A stretch of DNA of 64,000 nt. Source: Paraburkholderia sp. HP33-1 (GTDB taxonomy: Bacteria; Pseudomonadota; Gammaproteobacteria; Burkholderiales; Burkholderiaceae). Under the pieces are notes generated by a model. It was not told the origin of the DNA, searched no databases, and was given only the letters and a program-made list of their open reading frames with translations. Of this stretch, positions 53,915 through 62,957 are shown piece after piece; within the stretch, counting starts at the first letter, position 1; every line of letters starts with the position of its first letter. A program made the translations under genes and the position numbers. Location: positions 806,001-870,000 of the forward strand of contig NZ_JAJEJR010000003.1 of assembly GCF_021390595.1 (NCBI RefSeq), in the 5' to 3' direction.

Positions 53915-54576
53915 CAGGCTGCCTCCAGCAGGGCGTCGAGCGGAGCGGTCCAGCCGACGATGCCGCCCTGCGAATGAATCATCGCAATCGTGGCGTCGCG
54001 AAACGCGGGAATGTAGCTCGCCGTTGCATCCTCGATCAGCAGGCACTCGTAGCCTCGATCGTTTGCTTCGCGCATGGAGGTCTGTACGCAGACCTCGGTC
54101 GTCACGCCCGCGAACACGAGGTGCGTAATGCCTCGCATCGACAGCTCCTCGCCGAGCCGGGTCGCGTAGAAAGCGCCTTTGCCGGGCTTGTCGATGACGA
54201 GTTCGCCGTCGAGTGGCTGCAGCGTATCGACAATGGCGTTGCCGGGCTCGCCGCGAATCAGGATCCGGCCCATTGGTCCTTCGTCGCCAATGCGCGCATT
54301 CGGCTTGCCGCGCAGCCGTTTGGCCGGCGGGCAGTCGCTAAGGTCAGGAGCGTGCGATTCGCGCGTATGCACGAGCTGCCATCCCGCCGAGCGCGCATGC
54401 GCGATCAGCCGCGCGACCGTCGGCACGATGCCTGAAAGCAGCGAAACGTCGTTGCCCAGCGCTTCGCCAAAGCCACCGGGCTCGATGAAGTCGCGTTGCA
54501 TGTCGATGACGATGAGCGCCGTATGGCGCGCATCGAAAGTGAACGGAGCGGGTTTCGCCCGCGCGACGGTAGTCAT
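53914..54576 (-). CDS. Isochorismatase-fold cysteine hydrolase (copy A)
   Basis: The 220-residue amidohydrolase has the catalytic triad Asp25 ([10 protein letters not shown]), Lys130 ([13 protein letters not shown]) and Cys163 (TTEVCVQTS). It resembles biuret and ureidoacrylate hydrolases. Its paralogue encoded two genes upstream (56232-56924) shares [34 protein letters not shown] and MREANDRG, but is clearly diverged. Two such enzymes in one operon suggest two C-N bonds cut in series or two related substrates. It is coupled to the AtzH-like gene. Confidence 0.88.
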   Translation of the reverse strand: MTTVARAKPAPFTFDARHTALIVIDMQRDFIEPGGFGEALGNDVSLLSGIVPTVARLIAHARSAGWQLVHTRESHAPDLSDCPPAKRLRGKPNARIGDEGPMGRILIRGEPGNAIVDTLQPLDGELVIDKPGKGAFYATRLGEELSMRGITHLVFAGVTTEVCVQTSMREANDRGYECLLIEDATASYIPAFRDATIAMIHSQGGIVGWTAPLDALLEAA

Positions 54577-54615
54577 CGCTTTCGTTTCCCCTTTGTCTTG
54601 TCGTTCAGGCGTCGC

Positions 54616-56235
54616 TCAGGCGCTCGCGTGCAGCACTGCGGGCTCGGCCGTCTGTGGGCTGCCCTCATCGCCATGACCCGCCATGTGACGCCCAAGCACC
54701 ACGCGGTCGGCCTCGCTTGCAGCGGTCTCGTAGACGAGACGTCCTCCGGCCATCACGACGATACAGTCGGCGAGTTCCATCAGCTCGTCGAGGTCTTCGC
54801 TCACGAGCAGGACAGCTGCACCGGCATCTCGTGCAGCGAGAATGCGGGCATGAATGTCCGCGACAGAGGCAAAGTCGAGTCCGAACACGGGATTCGCGAC
54901 GATCAGGACGTTGACGTCCTGACCAAGCTCGCGCGCCAGTACGGCGCGCTGCACGTTGCCACCAGAAAGCGTGCCGATGGCGCGCTCGGGCAGCGGTGGC
55001 CGCACATTGAACTCCGCGATCAAGCGCTCGGCGCGCGAGCGCATCGCGCGACGGTCGAGCCACCATCCACCGCGCCGCAGCGGCGCGCGGTCGAAATCCC
55101 GCGACGCCATGTTCTCGGCCACGCTCATGCCTGCAACGCACGCGTTGCGCAGCGGCTCTTCGGGTAGCGCGAACACCCGCATGCGGGTCATCTCTTCACG
55201 TGTCGCGGCATACGGCGCGCCCTCTACGCTCATCCCACCCGACTGAACCTTGCGCTGGCCAACCAGCGCTTCGATCAGTTCCTTCTGGCCGTTGCCCGAG
55301 ATGCCCGCGAGCCCGAGTATCTCTCCTGCACACACGCTTAACGTTGCCTCACGCACGGCGGCGTGGCCGCGGTCGTCGACGACCGAGAGCTTCGACAGCG
55401 CGAGCCGTACCGGCGCATCCGGCGAGCGCTGCCGGCGCGCAAGCCGTATCTCGCCGGCGTCTTCGGCGGCGCCCTCACGCGTTTCGACGCTCGCGTCGTC
55501 GCCCATCATCCACGCGGCCAGCCGGTCACGGTCGGTATCGGCAACGGCACAGGTGCCGACGAATCGCCCTTTGCGCAGCACGGTCACGCTGTCGGCATAG
55601 GCCATCACCTCGCGGAACTTGTGCGTGATCATCAATACCGTGAGGTCTCCGCGTGAGGCCAGCGCACGCATCAAGCCAAGCACTTCGTCGGCTTCCTGAG
55701 GGGTGAGCACGGATGTCGGCTCGTCGAGGATCAGGAAGCGTTGTTCCAGGTACAGTTGCTTGAGGATTTCGAGTTTTTGTTTTTCTCCCGCCGCGAGCGA
55801 TGACACCGGTGCGTCGAGTTCAAGTCGAAACGGCATGCGGCGCATGAACGCGTCGAGCGCCGCGCGCTCGGCCGGCCAGTCGATCTTCCATGGCAGCTTG
55901 CCGCGCGCGAGAAGCAGGTTCTCCTCGACGCTAAGCCCCGCCGCGAGCGTGAAATGCTGGTAGACCATGCCGATGCCGAGCGCCTGGGCATCGCGCGGGG
56001 ACGTAATGTGCACTTCGCGCCCGTCGGCCCGAATCGCGCCCTGATCGAGCACGCCGTAGCCGACGAGACCCTTCACGAGCGTACTCTTGCCCGCGCCGTT
56101 TTCCCCGAGCAGGGCGTGGACGGTTCCTGGCGCCACCTTGAGCGTGACGTCGTCGAGTGCGCGGAACGCACCGAATGATTTGCTCGCGCCGATCACCTCG
56201 ACACCGAGCGCGCGCGTCGCGGTGGCCATGGTCAT
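54616..56235 (-). CDS. ABC importer ATPase, double-domain (BMP/ribose type)
   Basis: Drives import with the two permeases and the BMP-type receptor encoded in the same operon. The 539-residue product has two ABC modules: the first with Walker [11 protein letters not shown] (43-52), signature-like [13 protein letters not shown] and Walker [12 protein letters not shown]; the second with the degenerate loop [10 protein letters not shown] and signature [10 protein letters not shown], as usual in this class. The ATG at 56235 overlaps the stop of the upstream hydrolase as ATGA. Confidence 0.92.
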   Translation of the reverse strand: MTMATATRALGVEVIGASKSFGAFRALDDVTLKVAPGTVHALLGENGAGKSTLVKGLVGYGVLDQGAIRADGREVHITSPRDAQALGIGMVYQHFTLAAGLSVEENLLLARGKLPWKIDWPAERAALDAFMRRMPFRLELDAPVSSLAAGEKQKLEILKQLYLEQRFLILDEPTSVLTPQEADEVLGLMRALASRGDLTVLMITHKFREVMAYADSVTVLRKGRFVGTCAVADTDRDRLAAWMMGDDASVETREGAAEDAGEIRLARRQRSPDAPVRLALSKLSVVDDRGHAAVREATLSVCAGEILGLAGISGNGQKELIEALVGQRKVQSGGMSVEGAPYAATREEMTRMRVFALPEEPLRNACVAGMSVAENMASRDFDRAPLRRGGWWLDRRAMRSRAERLIAEFNVRPPLPERAIGTLSGGNVQRAVLARELGQDVNVLIVANPVFGLDFASVADIHARILAARDAGAAVLLVSEDLDELMELADCIVVMAGGRLVYETAASEADRVVLGRHMAGHGDEGSPQTAEPAVLHASA

Positions 56236-56924
56236 TGCTCCAGCGCGGCGATGAGCGCCGCCGAATTCGATACCGTACCGAACACGCCGCCCTGCATCAG
56301 GACCATGTTGAGCGCGGCGTCGTGGTTGCCCTTGTCGGTCGCGCCGCAGCAATCCGCCAGTAAGGTGCATTCGAAGCCACGGTCATTCGCTTCGCGCATC
56401 GTCGTGTGAACGCAGACATCGGTCGTGATGCCCGTGAGCACGAGATTGGCAATGCCGCGCGTGCGCAGGATCAGTTCGAGGTCCGTCGCGCAGAATGAGC
56501 CCTTGCCGGGCTTGTCGATGATGATCTCGCCGGGCAGCGGCGCGAGTTCGTCGATGATTTCCCAGCCCGGCTCGCCGCGCACGAGAATGCGTCCGCACGG
56601 TCCGACGTCACCGATACCCACGCCGTTCGTGCCCGCCTGGCGGCTGCGCCAGCGCTTGTTCGCGGGCAGGTCGGACAGATCCGGGCGATGCCCTTCGCGC
56701 GTGTGGATGATCGTGAAGCCGAGTTCACGCATCGGTGCGAGGACCCGCTTGATCGGCTCGATCGGTGCGCGGGTGAGCGAGAGGTCGTAGCCCATCTTGT
56801 CGACATAGCCGCCGTAGCCGCAGAAGTCGGTCTGCATGTCAATGATGACGAGCGCCGTGTTGTCCGGGCGCAGGTTGCCGTCGTAAGGCCAGGGATAGGG
56901 ACGGGCTTCGATGTAGCGGGTCAT
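56232..56924 (-). CDS. Isochorismatase-fold cysteine hydrolase (copy B, biuret-hydrolase-like)
   Basis: The 230-residue product begins [17 protein letters not shown] and carries [49 protein letters not shown] and [20 protein letters not shown], which closely match the biuret hydrolase (BiuH) group. The triad is Asp29, Lys138 and Cys171. It would give allophanate and ammonia from biuret, feeding the AtzF-like hydrolase in the same operon. The start at 56924 has GGAGA upstream and fits the family. Substrate assignment is inference from similarity and context. Confidence 0.85.
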   Translation of the reverse strand: MTRYIEARPYPWPYDGNLRPDNTALVIIDMQTDFCGYGGYVDKMGYDLSLTRAPIEPIKRVLAPMRELGFTIIHTREGHRPDLSDLPANKRWRSRQAGTNGVGIGDVGPCGRILVRGEPGWEIIDELAPLPGEIIIDKPGKGSFCATDLELILRTRGIANLVLTGITTDVCVHTTMREANDRGFECTLLADCCGATDKGNHDAALNMVLMQGGVFGTVSNSAALIAALEQ

Positions 56925-56996
56925 GTTGATTCTCCGTAGGCGCGCTGTGTGAGTATCGGGCGATGCCGAGGTCGATCGGTCAGATGGCGCTTGCAC

Positions 56997-57923
56997 TCAC
57001 CGCGTCAGGCTCAGCTCGCCAGGTGCGCCCGCCAGCGTTCGATCGGGGCGGCAGTTGACGATCATGAGGGAGAGCGTCAGCACGTATGGGGCGGCGTTGA
57101 AGAGGTAGTAGCCGCTGGTCACGCCGATCGCCTGCAGGGCTGGGCCGAGTGCCCCGGCGGCGCCGAACAGCAGAGCGGCCCAGAGACAGCGCAGCGGCTG
57201 CCATCGTGCGAAGATCACGAGCGCGACGGCCATGAGACCCTGGCCGCTCGAGAGTCCTTCGTTCCAGCTTCCGGGATAGACAAGCGAGAGATAGGCGCCG
57301 CCCACTCCCGCGAAGAGGCCGCCCACCGCCGTCGCGATGACGCGCACGCGCGTGACGGGATAGCCCATCGCCCGGGCGCTCTCGGCGTTCTCGCCCACGA
57401 GCCGCAGCGTCATGCCCCAGCGCATCGAGCGCAGACCCCACTGCAGGGCGACGGCAAGCACGACGCCAATCACGAAGAGCAGGTTGATGTGCAGCGCGTT
57501 GTGCACCTGCGGCGAGGCGGCCCACGCGCCGAGATCGATCGACGGAAGCATGGGCGCCTGCGGTTCGATGAACGGCTTGCCGAGATAAAACGCAAGGCCG
57601 GTGCCAAACAGCATGAGTGCGATGCCGAACGCGATATCGGAGACACGCGGCAGCGAGCAGACGAGTCCATGCAGGCACCCGAGCACAAGACCGGCCGCTG
57701 CCGCCGTGAGCACGCCAAGCCACGGCGACCCGAACAGATACGAGCCTGCGTATCCGCACATGGCACCGGAGACGAGAATCCCCTCGAGGCCGAGATTCAC
57801 GCGGCCGCCCTTTTCGGTGAGGCATTCGCCGAGGCTCACGAACAGGTAGGGCGTACTCACGCGGATGGCTCCCGCGAAGAGCGAAAGCAGCAGCACGGCC
57901 ACGGGCGAATGAAGGTCAGACAT
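56997..57923 (-). CDS. ABC importer permease (BMP type), second subunit
   Basis: The 308-residue membrane protein has about 8-9 helices and the permease signature STPYLFVSLGECLTEKGGRV then NLGLEGILVSGAMCGYAGSY, shared with nucleoside/purine BMP-type importers. The EAA-like coupling loop is in LRLVGENAESARAMGYPVTR. It overlaps the first permease gene by 8 bases. Partner of the 57916-59070 product. Confidence 0.92.
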   Translation of the reverse strand: MSDLHSPVAVLLLSLFAGAIRVSTPYLFVSLGECLTEKGGRVNLGLEGILVSGAMCGYAGSYLFGSPWLGVLTAAAAGLVLGCLHGLVCSLPRVSDIAFGIALMLFGTGLAFYLGKPFIEPQAPMLPSIDLGAWAASPQVHNALHINLLFVIGVVLAVALQWGLRSMRWGMTLRLVGENAESARAMGYPVTRVRVIATAVGGLFAGVGGAYLSLVYPGSWNEGLSSGQGLMAVALVIFARWQPLRCLWAALLFGAAGALGPALQAIGVTSGYYLFNAAPYVLTLSLMIVNCRPDRTLAGAPGELSLTR

Positions 57924-59070
57924 GGTGAGTACGCTCCAGCGAAACAGAAGAGGCGTCGAGCGCGGCGGTCTGCAGCCTCACGCGCCAGGCGGCGAGGCGA
58001 GGAGCCAGTGCCTCCCAGGCCAGAAGGTTCGCGAAAAGCAGGCCCTGCAGCACGAGCGTGGCGGCGTCGGGCAGGTCGAGGCGTCGTTGCAGCAGGCTGC
58101 CGCTCGCCTCGATGCCGCCCACCATCAGCGCGCACACGATCACGGCGAACGGATTCTGCCGCGCCGCGAACGCGACCAGGATGCCCGCGTAGCCGTAGCC
58201 CGAGAGCAGCGATGCATTCGCGCTGCCCTGTACAGCCGCCACTTCGAACATCCCGGCGAGTCCCGCCGATGCTCCGCCCAGCGCGCAGGCGGCGAGCGCA
58301 AGTTTGCCCACCGGCAGGCCGACGAGGCGCGCCGCACGCACGTTGCCGCCCGTCACCCGCATGGCAAAGCCGAGCGTGCTATGGCGTACGAGCACCCACG
58401 CGGCGAGACACGCGAGCACGCCCCAGAAGAGCCCCCAGTGGACGTCGAGACCCGGCAGCGCACCGATGGTCATGGCGTCGGGAACGGGTAGCGTCGACGG
58501 CTTGTTGAGGCTTGCGGGATCGCGCAGCGGTCCTTCGACAAGAAACTTGAAAACGGCGATGGCGATGTACGACATCAGCAGGCTGCTGATGGTCTCGTTC
58601 ACGCCACGCCATTGCCGCATCGCGCCCACTGCAGTGATCCACAGTCCTCCGGCGAGCATGCCGGCTATTGCCATCAGAGGCGTGGCAATGAACCAGGGCG
58701 TGGCGTGCGGCAGGCACTGAGGCGCGACAGCCGCGGCAAGGCCACCCAGCGCAAGTGCGCCTTCGCCGCCAATCACGATCAGACCGACCTGAGCGGGCAG
58801 CGCGACGCACAGTGCCGTGAGCATGAGCGGCGCGGCGCGCAGCAAGGTGTTCTGCCACGCGAACGACGAGCCGAAAGCGCCCTGGCTAATGAGGCCAAGG
58901 GCTTCGACGGCCGGCTGTCCCTGGACGAGCAGGAACGCGCCGAAGAGGACCAGCGTGGCTGCGACCGCGCAGAGCGTCGGCAAGGCGGGCAACACGGCAA
59001 GCAGCAGGCGCGCGAGGCCTGCGGGCAATCTTCGCGACTGCCCTTGAGCGGGAGAAAGGGAAGCGGACAT
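57916..59070 (-). CDS. ABC importer permease (BMP type), first subunit
   Basis: The 384-residue membrane protein carries AFGSSFAWQNTLLRAAPLML, LPAQVGLIVIGGEGALALGG and FAMRVTGGNVRAARLVGLPV, the coupling segment. The start at 59070 has AGGAG five bases before it; the GTG three bases upstream is too close. Forms the channel with the second permease. It follows the receptor gene by 30 bases. Confidence 0.92.
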   Translation of the reverse strand: MSASLSPAQGQSRRLPAGLARLLLAVLPALPTLCAVAATLVLFGAFLLVQGQPAVEALGLISQGAFGSSFAWQNTLLRAAPLMLTALCVALPAQVGLIVIGGEGALALGGLAAAVAPQCLPHATPWFIATPLMAIAGMLAGGLWITAVGAMRQWRGVNETISSLLMSYIAIAVFKFLVEGPLRDPASLNKPSTLPVPDAMTIGALPGLDVHWGLFWGVLACLAAWVLVRHSTLGFAMRVTGGNVRAARLVGLPVGKLALAACALGGASAGLAGMFEVAAVQGSANASLLSGYGYAGILVAFAARQNPFAVIVCALMVGGIEASGSLLQRRLDLPDAATLVLQGLLFANLLAWEALAPRLAAWRVRLQTAALDASSVSLERTHHV

Positions 59071-59100
59071 CACGACTCCTCGCGAGGACGCAAACGACCC

Positions 59101-60198
59101 TCAGATCTGGCCGACCACACCGGCAACCAGGTAATTCATGCTTTCGAGCGCGATATCGGTCTGCGCGTAACTCGTGCCGGACGCAATGGCGCTGCCGCCC
59201 TTGTTGTCCTTCATCGGCCCCTTGAAGATTACGTAGTCGCCCGCGACCATCTTCGCCTTCACGGCGTCGGCGTTGGTGCGGGCATCCGGCGTCACCTTCG
59301 CGCCATACGGCGACATCTTCACGAAGCCTTCGCGCAGGCCGCCACGCAGAATGTTCGGTTGCGGCTTGGTCGTCTGCGCATTGGTGACGAGGAGCTTGTA
59401 GGGCGTTGCCCAGTCCCATTCGGCGCCGGTCAGATAGCCCTTCGGCGCCAGCGCCGCCTGGCTTGCGTGGTAACCGCAGCTCATCGCGCCGCGCTTTTCC
59501 GCCGTCTCGATCACGACTTTCGGACCATCCACGTGGCACGTGAGCACGTCGCAACCCTGATCGACGAGACTGTTCGCGGCTTCCGCTTCCTTCACCGGCA
59601 TGGACCAGTCGCCTGTGAAAATCACGTGCGTAGTGATCGACGGATCGACCGACTGCGCGCCCAGCGTGAACGAGTTGATGTTGCGCAGCACCTGCGGAAT
59701 CGGCTTGGCCGCGACGAAGCCGAGCTTCTTCGTTTTGCTCGCATGGCCCGCCGCGACACCGTTCAGGTACTGGCATTCGTCGATGTACCCAAAGTAGCTC
59801 GAGATGTTGGCAGGATTGCCGCTCTTCCAGAGGCCGCCGCAGTGCGCGAAGTGGACCTTCGGATATTTCGCGGCCATCTTCAGCACATGCGGATCGAAGT
59901 AGCCAAACGAGGTCGCGAAGATGAGCGTCGCGCCGTCCTGCTCGATCATTGCTTCCATCGTCTTTTGCGCGGCGACGGTCTCGGGGACGTTCTCTTCCTC
60001 GACGACCTTCACGTTCGGCAGCTTCTTGATGACGGCAGCCGCCTGCGCCTGGGCCTGGTTGTAGCCGTAGTCGCCGCGCGAGCCGACGTAGATAACACCG
60101 ACCGTAAGTCGTTCTGCGCCGAAGGCGAGGCCGAACGGGAAAGCGCTGCCCAGGGCGAGGGCGCCTGCCCCCTTGAGAAAATCGCGACGCTTGGTCAT
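59101..60198 (-). CDS. BMP-family ABC substrate-binding protein
   Basis: The 365-residue receptor opens MTKRRDFLKGAGALALGS, a twin-arginine signal (RRDFLK), so it may be exported folded. The mature part has VIYVGSRGDYGYNQAQAQAA, ATLIFATSFGYFDPHVLKMA and VDQGCDVLTCHVDG, typical of BMP receptors. Those studied bind nucleosides, purines or related N-rich compounds; context here suggests a ureide such as biuret. A Trp/Tyr-rich set (FGYFD, YFGYIDECQYLNG) likely lines the pocket. Confidence 0.92.
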   Translation of the reverse strand: MTKRRDFLKGAGALALGSAFPFGLAFGAERLTVGVIYVGSRGDYGYNQAQAQAAAVIKKLPNVKVVEEENVPETVAAQKTMEAMIEQDGATLIFATSFGYFDPHVLKMAAKYPKVHFAHCGGLWKSGNPANISSYFGYIDECQYLNGVAAGHASKTKKLGFVAAKPIPQVLRNINSFTLGAQSVDPSITTHVIFTGDWSMPVKEAEAANSLVDQGCDVLTCHVDGPKVVIETAEKRGAMSCGYHASQAALAPKGYLTGAEWDWATPYKLLVTNAQTTKPQPNILRGGLREGFVKMSPYGAKVTPDARTNADAVKAKMVAGDYVIFKGPMKDNKGGSAIASGTSYAQTDIALESMNYLVAGVVGQI

Positions 60199-60249
60199 GG
60201 TTGGACTCCTCGTGAATTCGATTCGTTAAATTCAAGGTTGCATAGCGGT

Positions 60250-62079
60250 TCAGGCTTGTGCTTCGGCCTCGGCGGCGAGCCATGCGCGCCAGCCGCCGAA
60301 CCCGGTAATGTCACGCGCGCCGCTGCCCGGGCCGACCGCCGAGGGCTCGCAGATAAAGCCTTTGACCACGAGTCCATCGGCTGTCTGCACGCTGCCGATG
60401 CCGAGCGGTGCGGGCACCCGGGCAACAAAAGCGCCAAAGCTGCGCAGCGGCACTTCCCACAACTCAATCTCGATGGGCTGGCCGGCCTCGTGTGGCGTGC
60501 GCACCAGCGCCGGCTTGGCCGGTGACGTGCCGGCGAGCGCATAAAGGCGGTACTGCGCGGATGTGGTGGTGGTTTCGACGAAACGCGCACCCGCTTCGAG
60601 CAGTTGCCAGCAAAGGGGCTGCCCTCGCAGATGCGCACCGACGACGGCGAGCGTCACAGTTGGCTCCTCGAACGGCAGTGGTCTGTCGGCGATGGCGGCG
60701 TCGTCGGCCGCGGCGTGCGCCATGAAGAGCGCCTGGATTTGCGCGCCGAGTACGGCGAGCCGCTGGTCGGCGCCCGCCGGTGCGATCAGCGTTACCCCTG
60801 CCGGCAGGCCATCGGCCCGGCGCACGCCTGGCACGGCCAGCGCGCACAGATCAAGCAGATTCACGAAGTTGGTGTAGACACCAAGCTGGCTGTTGGTGCG
60901 GATCGGGTCCGCGCGCACTTCGTCGAAAGTCGGATGCGTGGGGGTGGTCGGTACGATCAGTACATCGATTGCCTCGAACAGCGCTTCGACCTCGCGGCGC
61001 AGTGCGACGAGGGCGTACTGGCCTTTGAACGCATCGGCGGCACTGTAGCTGTCCGCCTTCGCAATGACCTCCGCGACAACCGGATCGATATCGGCGCGAT
61101 GGGTTTCGAAGAAGGCCCCGAGCGCTGCCCGCCGTTCAGCCACCCAGGGGCCGTCGTACAGGAGAGCCGCGGTTCGCTGCATGGGTTCGAACGGCACGCG
61201 CACCGGCGTCATCGTCAGGCGCGTTGCGATCGTGTCGAGCGTGGAGGCGAACGCCTGTTGCGCGTGCGCATCCCCGAAGAAGGTCAACGGCTCTGGCACA
61301 GCGAGACGCGGCACCGTATGGGTAACCCCGAGTGACGGCACGCGGCGCGCATAGCCATCCTCCCCGTCGTACTTCGCCATCTGCAATAGGACTTCCCAGG
61401 CGTCACCAACATCGTGCGCGAAGATCGATACGCAATCGAGGCTTCGGCACGCCGGTACCACGCCACGATTGCTCACGAGGCCTGGCGTTGGCTTCAAACC
61501 AACGAGTTCGTTGAAGCCGGCAGGAACACGTCCGGAGCCTGCCGTATCCGTGCCGAGTGCAAACGCGACGAGCCCGGCCGCGACCGCGACCGCCGAACCC
61601 GAACTCGATCCGCCAGAAATGTGCAGATCGGATTCGATCTGGCGCACGGCGCCATATGGTGACCGCGTGCCAACCAGGCCTGTCGCGAACTGGTCGAGAT
61701 TCGTCTTGCCGATCAGGATGGCGCCCGCATCGAGCAGTCGATTGACTACGAACGCCGAGGTGCGGGGTGTGTATGCGAAGGCGTCGCAGGCCGCGGTGGT
61801 CGGCATGCCGGCGACATCAATATTGTCCTTCACTGCGAACGGTACGCCGAAAAGCGGCATCCGCTCGAAGACGGCAGCCCCCAGTTGCGCGTGCGCTGCT
61901 TCGAGCGCGGCAGCGCGGCTGGCTAGATCTGCCGCACTCACGCGCGATAACCAGACTTCCGGACGACTGGAGGCCTCAGTCCGGGCGATCAACGTCTCGA
62001 CAACCTGGCGTGGTGTCGTGCTGTTGCTTGCATAGGAGTCGAGCAGAGCGCGGACTCGGAAGCGGGCATCCTGAGACAT
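60250..62079 (-). CDS. atzF: Allophanate hydrolase
   Basis: Breaks allophanate to ammonia and CO2, the last step of biuret and cyanurate use. The 609-residue product has an N-terminal amidase domain with Lys84 (FAVKDNID), the Ser-rich loop ISGGSSSGSAVAVAAG and Ser182 (GTDTAGSGRVPA). A C-terminal domain (residues about 450-609) contains VTLAVVGAHLRGQPLCWQLL and ALAGTSPAKPALVRTPHEAG, characteristic of AtzF/DUR1 enzymes. The start at 62079 fits the family; the longer frame has no ribosome site. It is the first gene of the operon. Confidence 0.92.
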   Translation of the reverse strand: MSQDARFRVRALLDSYASNSTTPRQVVETLIARTEASSRPEVWLSRVSAADLASRAAALEAAHAQLGAAVFERMPLFGVPFAVKDNIDVAGMPTTAACDAFAYTPRTSAFVVNRLLDAGAILIGKTNLDQFATGLVGTRSPYGAVRQIESDLHISGGSSSGSAVAVAAGLVAFALGTDTAGSGRVPAGFNELVGLKPTPGLVSNRGVVPACRSLDCVSIFAHDVGDAWEVLLQMAKYDGEDGYARRVPSLGVTHTVPRLAVPEPLTFFGDAHAQQAFASTLDTIATRLTMTPVRVPFEPMQRTAALLYDGPWVAERRAALGAFFETHRADIDPVVAEVIAKADSYSAADAFKGQYALVALRREVEALFEAIDVLIVPTTPTHPTFDEVRADPIRTNSQLGVYTNFVNLLDLCALAVPGVRRADGLPAGVTLIAPAGADQRLAVLGAQIQALFMAHAAADDAAIADRPLPFEEPTVTLAVVGAHLRGQPLCWQLLEAGARFVETTTTSAQYRLYALAGTSPAKPALVRTPHEAGQPIEIELWEVPLRSFGAFVARVPAPLGIGSVQTADGLVVKGFICEPSAVGPGSGARDITGFGGWRAWLAAEAEAQA

Positions 62080-62896
62080 GAGTTCAATCTTGGATACAAG
62101 TTGGAACTCAAGTGAGCAGCAACTGTGCCAGTGGTCGAGTTGTTGCCGGAGATCCTTGCCGGGCAAGGCCTTTCGAGTGGCGTGAACGCCGGCTAGGGGT
62201 TGCGTCTTAATCCAGCTTTGATCCCTGATGGGTCGCAAATGTGCCCGCGCTGGTGCACGCCTCCCGCACATCGTGCAGGATCTTGCAAAGAGCCTTCAAG
62301 AGCCGCGGAGTGCTTCGCAACGCGCTATCCCAGGCAGCGGACCCTTCCGAGGTATGGCGCGACCTAACGCGAGTTTCGGGCAAATCACACCGTACCAGCC
62401 CCGGCAGCGATACGTCTCATATCCTGGCGGCGCGGCGAACGAGATGATCGGTTCGTCCGTTTCCCGATGAAAGCCGGTCTGCCTGCCGTCGACCTGCAGG
62501 GATAGTGCGGGCGGGCAACGAGGGTGCGGGGGTCGAACGCGATTTCATGAGCGTGAGTTTTGCTCATAGAACAATGCATTAAGATAAGAAAACTTATCGT
62601 AATGGCGATATCAGGCATCGCGTTTTCCCGGAAAACCTGAACCGGTCCGGTGCCCGGTCGCATGCCACGACCGTTTGAGACGTTTGCGGAACGGCGCGTT
62701 TTTGCGCCAGGATATCCGCGCACCGGCCTGCGGTGCAGGTCTTTGACTGGGTTCTGGTGCGATTAGTGGAGCCGAATCGGCTCAAAGTGTGGTCCCCGAT
62801 CCGATTTCGCACGCAAAGTACATTCACCCCGGTTTGGCCGGGCAGAACTTTCGTGGTTGCCTCAGAAGCGGCTGAGACGGACTCTTCCGGTCGATA
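62080..62896. other. Intergenic region between atzF and the DegP gene
   Basis: About 820 bases upstream of the ureide operon. Short frames occur on both strands without family features. The AT-rich stretch ATTAAGATAAGAAAACTTATCG near 62577-62599 contains GATAAGAAAACTTATC, an inverted repeat that could be a promoter-region operator. No tRNA or terminator for the left operon was seen. Confidence 0.4.
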
Positions 62897-62938
62897 GCAA
62901 AAAAGAAGGAGCGGGCGGCGCGTAGCGATTGCCCGCTC
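62897..62938 (-). terminator. Terminator of the DegP-like gene
   Basis: On the minus strand GAGCGGGC (62938-62931) pairs with GCCCGCTC (62916-62909) over a 14-base loop and is followed by CTTCTTTTTTGC. It lies 20 bases past the stop of the protease gene. Confidence 0.8.
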
Positions 62939-62957
62939 TGAACCAGGCACTTTCCCT

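Noticed and set aside
56949..58508. A 519-codon plus-strand frame opposite the permeases
   Set aside because: Shadow frame rich in Arg and Gln, no domain.
58612..60525. A 637-codon plus-strand frame over the permease and receptor genes
   Set aside because: Antisense shadow with low-complexity Arg/Gln/Ala content; the minus-strand genes have all expected motifs.
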